A stretch of DNA of 64,000 bases from an uncultured Aurantimonas sp. (GCA_947488615.1 CANKZU010000003.1:124001-188000); one strand, 5' to 3'. Numbered from the stretch's first letter, positions 35,325 to 44,151 are shown. Notes: generated from the letters alone by a model not told the origin. A program made the numbers and translations.

Positions 35325-36185
35325 ATGGTGCAATCTTCCTGGCGGCAGGATGCCGCCCCTCTGACGGACTTCGACGCGGCCTATGCCAACAGTGCCGCGA
35401 TCGCCGGCTCGCAGTCCTATCCGCCGCGATGGGCGGCCGCGGCCGCGGCCTTCCGGGAGCATCTCGCCTCGGCCGGACGCGCCCGGCTCGACCGTGTCTA
35501 TGGCCCGGCGCCCCGCAACAAATACGATCTGTTTCTCCCGGACGCGGCTCCGTTCGGTCTCGTCGTCTTCGTCCATGGCGGCTACTGGAAGGCATTCGAC
35601 AAATCGCTCTGGTCGCATCTGGCCGAAGGAGCGCTGCAGCATGGTCACGCGGTCGCGATGCCGAGCTATACGCTCTGCCCCGACGCGACGATCGGCGCGA
35701 TCACACGCGAAATCGGCGCGTTCCTCGACCACGTTGCAGACGAAATTTCTGGGCCGATCCGCCTCTCCGGTCACTCGGCGGGCGGCCACCTCGTTTCGCG
35801 CATGCTCTGCGCCGACGCGCCGACCACACGTGCCACGGCAGACCGCATCGACCGCACCGTTTCGATCAGCGGCGTTCACGACCTTCGCCCGCTGCTTGTG
35901 ACCGGCATGAACGACATCCTCCAGCTCGATCTCGCCGAGGCGCGCGCCGAGAGCCCGGCGCTTTTGGAGCCGCGTGCGAAGACCGACATCACCTGTCTCG
36001 TCGGCGGGGCCGAGCTGGACGAATTTCGCCGCCAGAACGCGCTGCTCGCCAATATCTGGCATGGTTTCGGTGTGCGGACGCGAGCCGTCGAACGGCCGGG
36101 TCGGCATCATTTCGACGTCATCGACGAACTCCGTGATCCGGCGAGCGACCTCGTCGCGATCTTGACGCGCGCCCCGGACTCCTGA
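35325..36185 (+). CDS. Alpha/beta hydrolase, arylformamidase-like
   Basis: 286-aa serine hydrolase. HGGYWKAFDKS gives the oxyanion-hole signature of kynurenine formamidases, GHSAGGHLVSR the nucleophilic Ser, and RHHFDVID the catalytic His. The start ATG at 35325 follows CAGGG at a distance. It may hydrolyse an N-formyl- or N-acyl-anthranilate, or a ring lactone, to feed the CoA ligase. It is the fourth enzyme after the CoA dehydrogenase in a tightly packed run. Confidence 0.86.
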   Translation: MVQSSWRQDAAPLTDFDAAYANSAAIAGSQSYPPRWAAAAAAFREHLASAGRARLDRVYGPAPRNKYDLFLPDAAPFGLVVFVHGGYWKAFDKSLWSHLAEGALQHGHAVAMPSYTLCPDATIGAITREIGAFLDHVADEISGPIRLSGHSAGGHLVSRMLCADAPTTRATADRIDRTVSISGVHDLRPLLVTGMNDILQLDLAEARAESPALLEPRAKTDITCLVGGAELDEFRRQNALLANIWHGFGVRTRAVERPGRHHFDVIDELRDPASDLVAILTRAPDS

Positions 36186-36239
36186 AACCGTCGTGTCCAG
36201 ACAAACCAACCACCGCCGCCCGCCCCGGCAGGAGCCTTC

Positions 36240-36482
36240 ATGAAACCGATCTTTGTCCAGTTCAAATGCCAGCCCGGCATGGCCTATAAAGTCGCCGACA
36301 GCCTCATCCAGGACGTCGAGGAAATTTCCGAGGTGTTCTCCACCTCCGGCCATTACGACCTGATTGCCAAATTCTATCTCAGCGACGACCAGGATATCGG
36401 CCATTTCGTCACCGAGCGCCTCCAAGTGACCGAGGGCGTCGCCGACACATTCACGCTGGTCGCCTTCAAGGCGTTCGGCTGA
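36240..36482 (+). CDS. Stand-alone Lrp/AsnC ligand-binding (RAM) domain protein
   Basis: 80 aa, covering only the AsnC_trans_reg sandwich domain (FVQFKCQPGMAYKVADSLIQDVEEISEVFSTSGHYDLIAKFYLSDD). There is no helix-turn-helix, so it cannot bind DNA by itself. Such single-domain proteins form decamers or octamers and bind small ligands. CAGGAGCC precedes the ATG. Last gene of the SDR-marR operon. It might modulate a partner regulator or sense an amino acid or CoA intermediate; unknown. Confidence 0.88.
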   Translation: MKPIFVQFKCQPGMAYKVADSLIQDVEEISEVFSTSGHYDLIAKFYLSDDQDIGHFVTERLQVTEGVADTFTLVAFKAFG

Positions 36483-36971
36483 GGCCCGGGCCGCGGCCAA
36501 TCGGATCATGATCTCCTCTCCTCGAACTCCTCCCACGCGCGTTTGTCCTCGCGCCCGGTTTTCGGAGCGAAGGATCGGGAAGCGGACGCATGGCGAACGT
36601 CGCACTGGGGATGAGTGGATGACGCTTGCCATGCGCCCGCCGGCTGCTTGCCCCGGACCCGACGCCTCGCTGTGTGCGAAGCCGGTCTGCATAGGGCCCG
36701 GATGTGGGGGTTCATCACCCAGCCGCGCCACCGCAGCGCGACCCATCCGGCACCGTCCCCCTCCACGCGCATCCGGTTCATGACCCGTGTTCCCGCGAGG
36801 GCGATGGGTCAAGGATACGGGGGGCGCCGGGGGTGGGGATAAGTTTCTTGACGGAATGTGGCGAGAGGCCCGGATTGCAACGGTTCGGCGGCTCCGACGG
36901 TCTGGAACGGGTCCTCGGGTCAGGCCCGACGATGACGCGCGTTGGGGGGAAGGCAAGTTGTTAAAGCACCC
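36483..36971. other. Non-coding stretch between convergent operons, repeat-like
   Basis: 489 bases without a convincing gene. The right part (about 36900-36935) reads on the minus strand GTCATCGTCGGGCCTGACCCGAGGACCC, a form of the palindromic intergenic element common in alphaproteobacteria (GTCATCC-CGGGC-TGACCCG-GGATCC). Weak frames through it encode only the G/R-rich peptides such elements usually produce. Position at the end of two convergent units fits a terminator or repeat role. Confidence 0.5.
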
Positions 36972-39356
36972 CTACTCCGCCGCCTCGCGCCGATCCCGCG
37001 GCGACCGATCCTCGCCGGAATCATGCGGGCGCGGCCTCGCCTTGCGCCGGGTGTCGATGTCCTGCTCGCGCTTCTTGGCAAGTTCGCGATGCGCCTGGTC
37101 GCGTCCGGCGAGATATTGCTTCGGCCAGTGCTGGTTACGCGTGTCGTACCAGGCGGCGGCCTCGCGAGTGAAATACGGGTTCCACAGATGCGGCCGGCCG
37201 AGCGCGACGAGATCGGCGCGGCGCGTGTGCAGGATCGTGTTGACCTGTGCCGCCTCGGTGATCGCCCCGACGGCCATCACCGCCAGCTTCGGCACGTTGC
37301 GGATCGCCTCTGCGAATTGCACCTGGAACATGCGGCCATAGACCGGCTTCTGGTCGGCGACCGTCTGCCCGGCCGAGACGTCGATGAGGTCGCAGCCGGC
37401 CTCGGCGAAGGCTTTGGAGATAGCCAAGCTGTCGGCTTCGTCGATACCCCCCTCCTGCCAGTCGGTCGCCGAGATGCGCACCGACATCGGCTTCGTCGCC
37501 GGCCACACCGCGCGCATCGCCTCGAATACCTCCAGCGGATAGCGCAGCCGGTTCTCGATCGGCCCGCCATATTCGTCCTGTCGCGTGTTGGTCAGCGGCG
37601 ACAGGAACGAGGCGAGCAGGTAGCCATGGGCGCAGTGAAGTTCGACCATGTCGAAGCCGGCCCGTTCCGACCGCTCCGTCGCTTGGACGAAATCGCCCCG
37701 GACGCGGTCCATCGTTTGGCGGTCGAGCTCCGCCGGGACCTGGCTGACACCCTCGAAATACGGGATCGGCGAGGCCGAATAGATCGGCCAGTTCTTCGCC
37801 GCGTCCGCCAGCGGCCGGTCCATCTTCTCCCAGCCAAGCTGGGTCGAGCCCTTGCGGCCGGCATGGCCGAGCTGCATCACCATCTTCGTCGTCGTATGGG
37901 TATGGACGAAGTCGACGATCCGCTTCCACTCGGCCTCGTGCCGGTCCGTCCACAGTCCGGTGCAGCCCGGCGTGATCCGCGCGTCGGCCGACGGACAGGT
38001 CATCTCGATGAAGACGAGGCCCGGCCCGCCAAGGGCGTGCGAGGTGTAGTGGACGAAGTGCCAGTCGGTCGCATTGCCATCCGCGTCGGCCGAATATTGC
38101 GCCATCGGCGACATGACCACGCGGTTTTGAACCTCCATGTCGCGAAGGCGGAATTTGGTGAACATCGGCGTTGGCCGGCTGTCGCGGTAATCCTCGCCGG
38201 TCTCGCGATAGAGTTGGTCGTAATAGGCAGTGTCGACTCGCTCGACGAAGCGCGGATCGCGAACGATCAGATTGTCGTAGGTGATCGACTTCGCCCGGCA
38301 CATGACGACCATCGAGAACTGTTCCGGGCTCATATCCCAAGATCGGTTCATATGTTCGAACCAGGCGAGCGAGACGTCGGCATTGTGCTGGATGATCTGG
38401 CAGGGCGTGCGCCGCTCCGCGTCATAGGCCGCGAACGCAGCGTCGACGCTCCGTTCGCTCTTTTCCACGACCGCGTCGGACAGCGAGATCGCGCATTCCA
38501 TCGCGAGCTTGGTGCCCGAGCCGATGGAAAAATGCGCCGAGGCCTTGGCGTCGCCGAGCAGCACGATGTTCTCGTGCGACCAGCGATGGCAGAAGATCCG
38601 GGGGAACCGGCGCCATTGCGAACGGTTGAGCAGCAGGCCGTGCCCCTCCAGCTCTTTCTGGTAAAGCGCTTCGAGCCTGGCGCGGGAATCCTCCTCGTCG
38701 GTCTCCGAGAAGCCGTGGCCCTGAAAGCAGGCCTCGTCCATCTCGAACACCCAGGTCGAGCGGTCCGGTTCGTACTGGTAGCAATGGGCGCAAATGATGC
38801 CGTGCTCGGTTTCGCGGAAGAAATAGTTGAACTCGTCCATCGGCCGGGTCGAGCCCATCCAGCAGAAGCGGTTGGACTTGATCGTCACCTCGGGCTGGAA
38901 GGCCTCACGAAAATGCTCGCGAATGCGCGAGTTCACCCCGTCCGCGGCGACGACGACGTCGGAATCAGCAAAGCGGGTGGCGATCTCTTCCGGCGGGATC
39001 GCCTCGGAAAATTGCAGGTCGACCCCCTCCTCCCGGCAGCGCTGCTGCAAAATGGCGAGAAGCTTCATCCGCGAGATTCCGGCAAAGCCGTTGCCGGCGC
39101 AGCGCATCTCGGTGCCCTGCTTGTGGATGGCGACGTCGTCCCAATAGGCGAATTCGGTGCGGATGCGATCGAAGGATTCGCGGTCGCGCGACAGGAACTC
39201 GTGCAGCGTCTCGTCGGAAAACACGACGCCGAAGCCAAACGTGTCATCGGCGCGGTTCTGCTCGTAGATTTCGACCGACCAGTCCGGCCGCCGCTTCTTG
39301 GTCAGGAGGGCGAAATAGAGGCCCCCAGGACCGCCACCGATCACGGTGATACGCAT
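36972..39356 (-). CDS. 2-aminobenzoyl-CoA monooxygenase/reductase-like fusion
   Basis: 794-aa bifunctional flavoprotein. Residues 1 to about 390 are a class A FAD monooxygenase (MRITVIGGGPGGLYFALL; VVAADGVNS; NIVLLGDAKASAHFSIGSGTKLAM). Residues about 400 to 770 are an Old Yellow Enzyme (FMN) domain with HYTSHALGGPGLVFIEMT, HAGRKGSTQLGWE, HCAHGYLLASFLSPLTNTRQDEYGG (His-x2-His pair) and GRPHLWNP. This fusion is known in 2-aminobenzoyl-CoA monooxygenase/reductase and salicylyl-CoA 5-hydroxylase; it hydroxylates then reduces the ring. ATG at 39356 with GGAGAGAG upstream. It converges on the SDR-marR operon and shares its operator sequence. Confidence 0.92.
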   Translation of the reverse strand: MRITVIGGGPGGLYFALLTKKRRPDWSVEIYEQNRADDTFGFGVVFSDETLHEFLSRDRESFDRIRTEFAYWDDVAIHKQGTEMRCAGNGFAGISRMKLLAILQQRCREEGVDLQFSEAIPPEEIATRFADSDVVVAADGVNSRIREHFREAFQPEVTIKSNRFCWMGSTRPMDEFNYFFRETEHGIICAHCYQYEPDRSTWVFEMDEACFQGHGFSETDEEDSRARLEALYQKELEGHGLLLNRSQWRRFPRIFCHRWSHENIVLLGDAKASAHFSIGSGTKLAMECAISLSDAVVEKSERSVDAAFAAYDAERRTPCQIIQHNADVSLAWFEHMNRSWDMSPEQFSMVVMCRAKSITYDNLIVRDPRFVERVDTAYYDQLYRETGEDYRDSRPTPMFTKFRLRDMEVQNRVVMSPMAQYSADADGNATDWHFVHYTSHALGGPGLVFIEMTCPSADARITPGCTGLWTDRHEAEWKRIVDFVHTHTTTKMVMQLGHAGRKGSTQLGWEKMDRPLADAAKNWPIYSASPIPYFEGVSQVPAELDRQTMDRVRGDFVQATERSERAGFDMVELHCAHGYLLASFLSPLTNTRQDEYGGPIENRLRYPLEVFEAMRAVWPATKPMSVRISATDWQEGGIDEADSLAISKAFAEAGCDLIDVSAGQTVADQKPVYGRMFQVQFAEAIRNVPKLAVMAVGAITEAAQVNTILHTRRADLVALGRPHLWNPYFTREAAAWYDTRNQHWPKQYLAGRDQAHRELAKKREQDIDTRRKARPRPHDSGEDRSPRDRREAAE

Positions 39357-39396
39357 GGGCTCTCTCCTGTCGGGTCGAACGGATCGTCGCACATGA

Positions 39397-39414
39397 TATT
39401 TTATAGTTAAACTA
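39397..39414. promoter_or_regulatory. MarR-type operator palindrome, fusion oxygenase promoter
   Basis: Read leftward it is TAGTTTA-ACTA-TAAAATA (arms of 7, spacer of 4). The minus-strand TAAAAT (-10) lies in the right arm, with TTGCAA 16 bases farther upstream as a -35 candidate. It is 41 bases before the start codon and matches the livK and SDR copies in both arms. Confidence 0.68.
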
Positions 39415-39523
39415 TCTCATTGCAAGTCCGGACTTCGGCGCGTGACTTCTCCTCGGTCGTGACTCATCGAAACTGAAGTTGCGCCGACCAATGATGCCGA
39501 TCCGCCGATGTGTCGGGCTTGGC

Positions 39524-40468
39524 TCAGCGTTCGCCGCGCCGATAGGGTTGCATCAGCGCCTGTGGCACCCGCGCCCGCCTAGCCATCACAACCAGCGCCA
39601 CGATCGACAGGACGTAGGGGATCATCAGGAAGAGCTGATAGGGCACGGCGTTGCCGATGATCGTCTGAAGGCGAAGCTGATAGGCGTCGAACAGGGCGAA
39701 GAGGATCGCGCCCAGAAGCGCCCGACCGGGCCGCCAGGACGCGAAGACGACCAACGCGATCGCCACCCAGCCGCGTCCCTGCACCATGGTCGGAAAGAAG
39801 CTGTTGAAGGCCGACAGCGTCAGGAACGAGCCGCCCAGTCCCATCAGCGCGCTGCCCGCGACGACCGCGCCGATTCGTATCTTGATCGGATCGAGCCCTT
39901 GGGCCTCGGCCGCGTGTGGGTTCTCGCCGGTCATGCGAATGGCCAGGCCGAGCGGCGTACGCGCCAGTATGTAAGCGAGCAGCAGCGCGAAGAGGATCGC
40001 GAGATAGGTCGGCGCCGTCTGGTTAAACAGCGTCGAGCCGAGAAGCGGCAGGTCGGACAGAATCGGAAAATCAATCGGCTGGAATGGCTCGATGGTCGGC
40101 GGGGTCCCCTGGACCGGCACGACCAGCCGGAAGACGAAGTAGGCGAGACTTGAGGCGAACAGCGTGATGCCCAGCCCGGTGACGTGTTGCGACAGCCCCA
40201 GCGGGACCGTCATCAGGGCGTGGAGAAGTCCGAACATCGCGCCGCCGAGCGCCGCCGCCAGAAGCCCGAACCACAGGCTGCCGCCCTGAAACACCGCTAG
40301 CCAGCCGATCATCGCGCCGAAGGTCATGATTCCCTCGATGCCGAGATTGAGAACGCCGGCCCGTTCGCACAGGAGCGCGCCGAGCGTCCCGAAGATCAGC
40401 GGCGTCGCGATGCGCAGGACCGCCCCCCAAAGGCCGGCCGACGCGAAGATGTCCAATGCCTCGCTCAT
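39524..40468 (-). CDS. BMP-type ABC transporter permease (YufQ/NupQ-like)
   Basis: 314-aa membrane permease. LLCERAGVLNLGIEGIMTFGAMIGW and MTGENPHAAEAQGLDPIKIRIGAVVAGSALMGLGGSFLTL are characteristic of the nucleoside-type ABC permeases. About nine helices. ATG at 40468 overlaps the preceding permease stop by four bases. Last gene of the five-gene leftward unit with the amidohydrolase, binding protein and ATPase. Confidence 0.9.
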   Translation of the reverse strand: MSEALDIFASAGLWGAVLRIATPLIFGTLGALLCERAGVLNLGIEGIMTFGAMIGWLAVFQGGSLWFGLLAAALGGAMFGLLHALMTVPLGLSQHVTGLGITLFASSLAYFVFRLVVPVQGTPPTIEPFQPIDFPILSDLPLLGSTLFNQTAPTYLAILFALLLAYILARTPLGLAIRMTGENPHAAEAQGLDPIKIRIGAVVAGSALMGLGGSFLTLSAFNSFFPTMVQGRGWVAIALVVFASWRPGRALLGAILFALFDAYQLRLQTIIGNAVPYQLFLMIPYVLSIVALVVMARRARVPQALMQPYRRGER

Positions 40469-41514
40469 CGGCGTATCCGGTAGCTGGTGAAGAACAGCGC
40501 GACCAGCATGGTCAGCAACGACAGCGCCACGGTGACGTCGGCGATGAAGCTCGGCACGCCGAGCGCGCGGCTCATGCCGTCAGAGCCGACGAACATCGTC
40601 GCCGCGAACAGCGCTGCGGCGACGACGCCGAGCGGATGAAGATTGGCCAGCATCGCCACGACGATGCCCGCATAGCCGTAGCCCGGCGACAGGTCCGTGG
40701 TCACATAGCCCTTGACGCCCATCACCTCGATCGCTCCGGCCAGACCCGCCAGACCGCCGGACCAGCAGGCGACCTTCACGAGCGTGGCGCCGAGCGGCAC
40801 GCCTGCGAAACGCGCCGCCGACGGATTGAGGCCGGCCGCCCGCGCCTCCACGCCGAACACGGTTCGGGATTGAACGATGAACACGATCACGGCGGCAATG
40901 ACGGCGAACACCAGGCCGATATGCAGACGGGAGCGCTCGACCAGCTTCGGCAGCAGCGCGTCGCCGACAACCGGCACCGACTGCGGCCAGCCGAAAGCGA
41001 GCGGGTCCTTCATCGGCCCCTCGATCATCATCGAGACGAACAAGAGCACGACGAAGTTCAACAGCAGCGTGGTCACCACCTCGTCGACCCCGAAACGCAG
41101 CCGCAGGGCCAGCGGCAGCAGCAGGAGGACCATCCCCGCGACCGCGCCGACCAGCATCAATGCCGGCACGAGCGCGTATCCCGGCAGCGCGAGCCCGTGC
41201 TGCGAGCCGAACGCCGCTGCAGCCAGTGCACCGACATAGAACTGGCCCTCGGCACCGATATTCCAGACCCGCGCCCGAAACGCGACGGCGACGGCAAGGC
41301 CGGTCAAGATCAGCGGCGTCGTCCGCGTCAGCGTCTCGGTCGCTGCCAGCCGCGAGCCGAACGCCGATACCAGAATCCGCTGATAGGCCTCCAGCACCGG
41401 CGCGCCGGCCAGCGCGATGAGGATTCCGGACAGGCCGAGCGCGGCCAGGATCGCGATGAGCGGCGCCGCGACGACGAGACCGATCGGGCGATGTTCTCTG
41501 CGCTCCAGACGCAT
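40465..41514 (-). CDS. BMP-type ABC transporter permease (YufP/NupP-like)
   Basis: 349-aa permease. WNIGAEGQFYVGALAAAAFGS, FGVDEVVTTLLLNFVV and GLAGAIEVMGVKGYVTTDLSPGYGYAGIVVAMLANL are hallmark segments. ATG at 41514 overlaps the ATPase stop by four bases; an upstream extension is unnecessary. Works with the following permease to form the channel of a nucleoside/base importer. Confidence 0.9.
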   Translation of the reverse strand: MRLERREHRPIGLVVAAPLIAILAALGLSGILIALAGAPVLEAYQRILVSAFGSRLAATETLTRTTPLILTGLAVAVAFRARVWNIGAEGQFYVGALAAAAFGSQHGLALPGYALVPALMLVGAVAGMVLLLLPLALRLRFGVDEVVTTLLLNFVVLLFVSMMIEGPMKDPLAFGWPQSVPVVGDALLPKLVERSRLHIGLVFAVIAAVIVFIVQSRTVFGVEARAAGLNPSAARFAGVPLGATLVKVACWSGGLAGLAGAIEVMGVKGYVTTDLSPGYGYAGIVVAMLANLHPLGVVAAALFAATMFVGSDGMSRALGVPSFIADVTVALSLLTMLVALFFTSYRIRR

Positions 41515-43031
41515 CAGGCGGCCTTCGCCCACTCTCCGGCCATCATCAGCCCGAGACGCCGCGCATCGATCGCGTCCGTGGCGACCGGATCGGAGAGGCG
41601 TCCGTTGACGATCGCCTGCACACGGTCGGCAAGCGCCAGCACCTCGTCGAGGTCTTCCGATATGAGCAATACGGCCGTGCCGGCCCGCCGCGCCGCCAGG
41701 ATCTCTTCATGGACGGCGGCGATGGCACCTTCGTCGAGGCCACGGGTCGGCTGGGCGGCCAGAAGGATTTTCGGCGCCGTCGCCAGATTGCGGCCGAAGA
41801 TCAGCTTCTGCATGTTGCCGCCCGACAGAAGCCGCGTCCTTGTGTCGCTGGTTCCGCCGCGAACATCGAAGCGTTCGATGACCCCGGCGCAAAAAGCTTT
41901 CGCCGCATCGCGCCGGACGAAGCCGAAGCGCGAGAAGCGCGGCTGGCGGACCCGTTCCAGCACCGCGTTTTCCCACAAGGCGAAATCCCCGATCATCCCC
42001 TCGCTGTTGCGGTCTTCCGGAATGCGGCCAATGCCGAGGGATACCAGCCGCCGCGGGCTCTCCCGTTCATGGCGGACGCCGAACATCGTCAGAGCGCCCT
42101 CGTCGGCGTAGACGAGGCCGGAGACGAGATGCGCCAGCGTGGTCTGGCCATTGCCCGAGACGCCGATAATGCCGAGCGTCTCCCCGGCCCGCAGCGTGAA
42201 GCCGCAATCGACGAGCCGGCGCACGCCGTCGACCCTGACCGTGATCCCCTCGGCGGTCAGCATCACCTCGCCCGGCGCTCCCGCTTCGCGGACAGGCCGG
42301 GAAACCCGGCGGCCGACCATCAGCTCGGCCAGCTCGTTCTTGGAGGTGTCCTTCGCCGCCCGCTCGGCCACCACGCGGCCGGTGCGCAGCACGACGACCC
42401 GGTCCGCCGCGGTCAGAACCTCGTGGAGCTTGTGCGAGATGAAGATCAATGACAGTCCTTCGGCCGCCATCACGCGCAGAATCTCGAACAGGCGCTGCGC
42501 CTCGGGCTGCGTGAGTACCGCCGTCGGCTCGTCGAGGATGAGGATGCGGGCGTCGTTGTAGAGGGCCTTGAGGATTTCGACGCGCTGCTGCTCGCCGACG
42601 GACAGATCGCCGACCCTGGCGTCGAGATCGACCTTGAGGCCGAAGCGCTCTGCGAGCGCCGTCAGCTTCCGGCGGGCGGGGTCGGTCCGCGAGCGCCAGC
42701 CGAGCAGGCTTTCGGTGCCGGTCATGACATTTTCCAGCACGGTCAGATTGGGCGCCAGGGTGAAATGCTGATGCACCATGCCGACGCCGGCATCGATCGC
42801 CGCGCGCGGCCGGCCGGCCGGCAACTCCCTGCCGTCGACGAGGACACGACCCGCATCCGGCACGTAGTGACCGAAGAGCACGTTCATCAGTGTCGTCTTG
42901 CCGGCGCCGTTCTCGCCGAGCAGCGCGACGACCTCGCCGCGCGCGAGTTCGACCGTTATGTCGTCATTCGCCGCGAAGGTGCCGAAGCGTTTGGTGATCC
43001 CTTCAAGGCGCAGGACCGGCGAACCGGTCAC
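41514..43031 (-). CDS. BMP-type ABC transporter ATP-binding protein
   Basis: 505-aa double ATPase. First half: GENGAGKTTLMNV Walker A, LSVGEQQRVEILKAL signature, ILILDEPTAVL Walker B. Second half: GVSGNGQTTL has Gln in place of the Walker A Lys, LLSGGNMQKLIFGR, and LLAAQPTRGLDEGA; a non-hydrolysing second half is usual in this sugar/nucleoside-type group. Start is GTG at 43031. The binding-protein gene lies 60 bases upstream. Confidence 0.92.
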   Translation of the reverse strand: MTGSPVLRLEGITKRFGTFAANDDITVELARGEVVALLGENGAGKTTLMNVLFGHYVPDAGRVLVDGRELPAGRPRAAIDAGVGMVHQHFTLAPNLTVLENVMTGTESLLGWRSRTDPARRKLTALAERFGLKVDLDARVGDLSVGEQQRVEILKALYNDARILILDEPTAVLTQPEAQRLFEILRVMAAEGLSLIFISHKLHEVLTAADRVVVLRTGRVVAERAAKDTSKNELAELMVGRRVSRPVREAGAPGEVMLTAEGITVRVDGVRRLVDCGFTLRAGETLGIIGVSGNGQTTLAHLVSGLVYADEGALTMFGVRHERESPRRLVSLGIGRIPEDRNSEGMIGDFALWENAVLERVRQPRFSRFGFVRRDAAKAFCAGVIERFDVRGGTSDTRTRLLSGGNMQKLIFGRNLATAPKILLAAQPTRGLDEGAIAAVHEEILAARRAGTAVLLISEDLDEVLALADRVQAIVNGRLSDPVATDAIDARRLGLMMAGEWAKAA

Positions 43032-43091
43032 GGATGCCGCCCCGTCGCGACGACATCACCGCCCTGCCCTTTGCGCATGTGCATGCCCTCG

Positions 43092-44078
43092 TCAGGCGGG
43101 CTCGTCGAAATTGATCGGCACCTCGAACTCGCCGGCCTTGATCGCCGCGCGCTTTTCCTCCATCGGGCCGATCGCGTCCTCCGGCACCATGGATGTCTCG
43201 AAGACGATGTCGTTGCCGCCTTCCTTCATCAGGCTGAAGGGGGTGTAGTTCTTGCCGGTCGGGTTGCCGGCTTGCGTGTCGGCGATCGCGGCGTCGAGGA
43301 TCGGCCGGAAATACCACATGGCGTTGGCGAAGACCGTGTCGGGGTAGCGCGGGGTGTAGTCGATCAGCGAACCGATCGCCTTGATACCGCGCTCCTTGGC
43401 CGCGTCGGCGGTGCCGATGCGCTCGCCGAACAGGATGTCGGCACCGGCGTCGATCTGCGCGAGCCCCGCCTCGCGCGCCTTCGGCGGATCGAAGAACGTG
43501 CCGATGAAGCCGATGAGGTGCTTGGCGTCGGGCCGGACCGCATCGACCCCGGCGCGAAATCCGTTGATCAGCATGTTGACCTCGGGGATCGGAATCGCCC
43601 CGACCGAGCCGAAGATGCCGCTCTCGCTCATCTTGCCGGCGAGCATTCCGGCGAGATAGGCGCCTTCGTGGTTCCAGGTGCCAAAGGTGCCGAAATTATC
43701 TCCGGCCGGGCCGCCGCTTGATCCCATCAGGAAGGCGGTGTCGGGATAGTCCGCCGCCACCTGGCGCGCTTCGGATTCGACCGCGTAGGATTCGCCGACG
43801 ATCAGCTTGGCGCCTTGCTCGGCATATTCGCGCATGGCGCGGGCATAGTCGGTGCCGCCGACCCCCTCGGAGAAGACATATTCGATGACGCCATCTTTCG
43901 CCGCTCCCTGTAGCGCTTGATGCAGACGCGAATTCCAGGCGTTCTCGACCGGCGAGGCATGCAAGCCCGCGACCTTCAGAGGCTCCTGCGCGAAGGCGCG
44001 CGGCAGGAACAAGCCGGCGCCGAGCGTGGCGCTCCCAAGCAGAAAGCCGCGCCGTCCGATCGTGCCGAATCTGGTCAT
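43092..44078 (-). CDS. BMP-family ABC substrate-binding protein
   Basis: 328-aa periplasmic protein of the basic-membrane-protein (nucleoside-binding) family. Twin-arginine-like signal IGRRGFLLGSATLGAGLFLPRAFAQ is followed by PLKVAGLHASPVENAWNSRLHQAL, then YVFSEGVGGTDYARAMREYAEQGAKLIVGESY and FLMGSSGGPAGDNFGTF. GAGGGACAAGG precedes the ATG at 44078. Partner amidohydrolase suggests cytosine, purine or another nitrogenous base as ligand. Confidence 0.88.
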   Translation of the reverse strand: MTRFGTIGRRGFLLGSATLGAGLFLPRAFAQEPLKVAGLHASPVENAWNSRLHQALQGAAKDGVIEYVFSEGVGGTDYARAMREYAEQGAKLIVGESYAVESEARQVAADYPDTAFLMGSSGGPAGDNFGTFGTWNHEGAYLAGMLAGKMSESGIFGSVGAIPIPEVNMLINGFRAGVDAVRPDAKHLIGFIGTFFDPPKAREAGLAQIDAGADILFGERIGTADAAKERGIKAIGSLIDYTPRYPDTVFANAMWYFRPILDAAIADTQAGNPTGKNYTPFSLMKEGGNDIVFETSMVPEDAIGPMEEKRAAIKAGEFEVPINFDEPA

Positions 44079-44122
44079 GCCTTGTCCCTCCAGCCGAGCC
44101 ACAATGGCTCATATTGGCGGCA

Positions 44123-44151
44123 ATTTGATGGGCTGCCCAATTCGTTGTCAA
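44123..44151 (-). promoter_or_regulatory. Promoter candidate for the BMP transporter genes
   Basis: On the minus strand TTGACA (complement of 44146-44151), 17-base spacer, TCAAAT (complement of 44123-44128). The -35 is perfect, the -10 matches four of six. It lies in the 97-base gap between the amidohydrolase and the binding-protein gene and would allow separate expression of the transporter. Confidence 0.45.

Noticed and set aside
36483..36971. Small arginine/glycine-rich frames as genes
   Set aside because: They run through repeat-like palindromic sequence on both strands and lack ribosome sites or family motifs.
36942..39410. 822-codon rightward frame opposite the fusion oxygenase
   Set aside because: Mirror frame of a strong flavoprotein gene, with no motifs; typical high-GC antisense artefact.
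41514..43031. Degenerate second Walker A (GNGQTT) as a sign of gene decay
   Set aside because: A defective second nucleotide site is normal in this sugar/nucleoside-type double ATPase.
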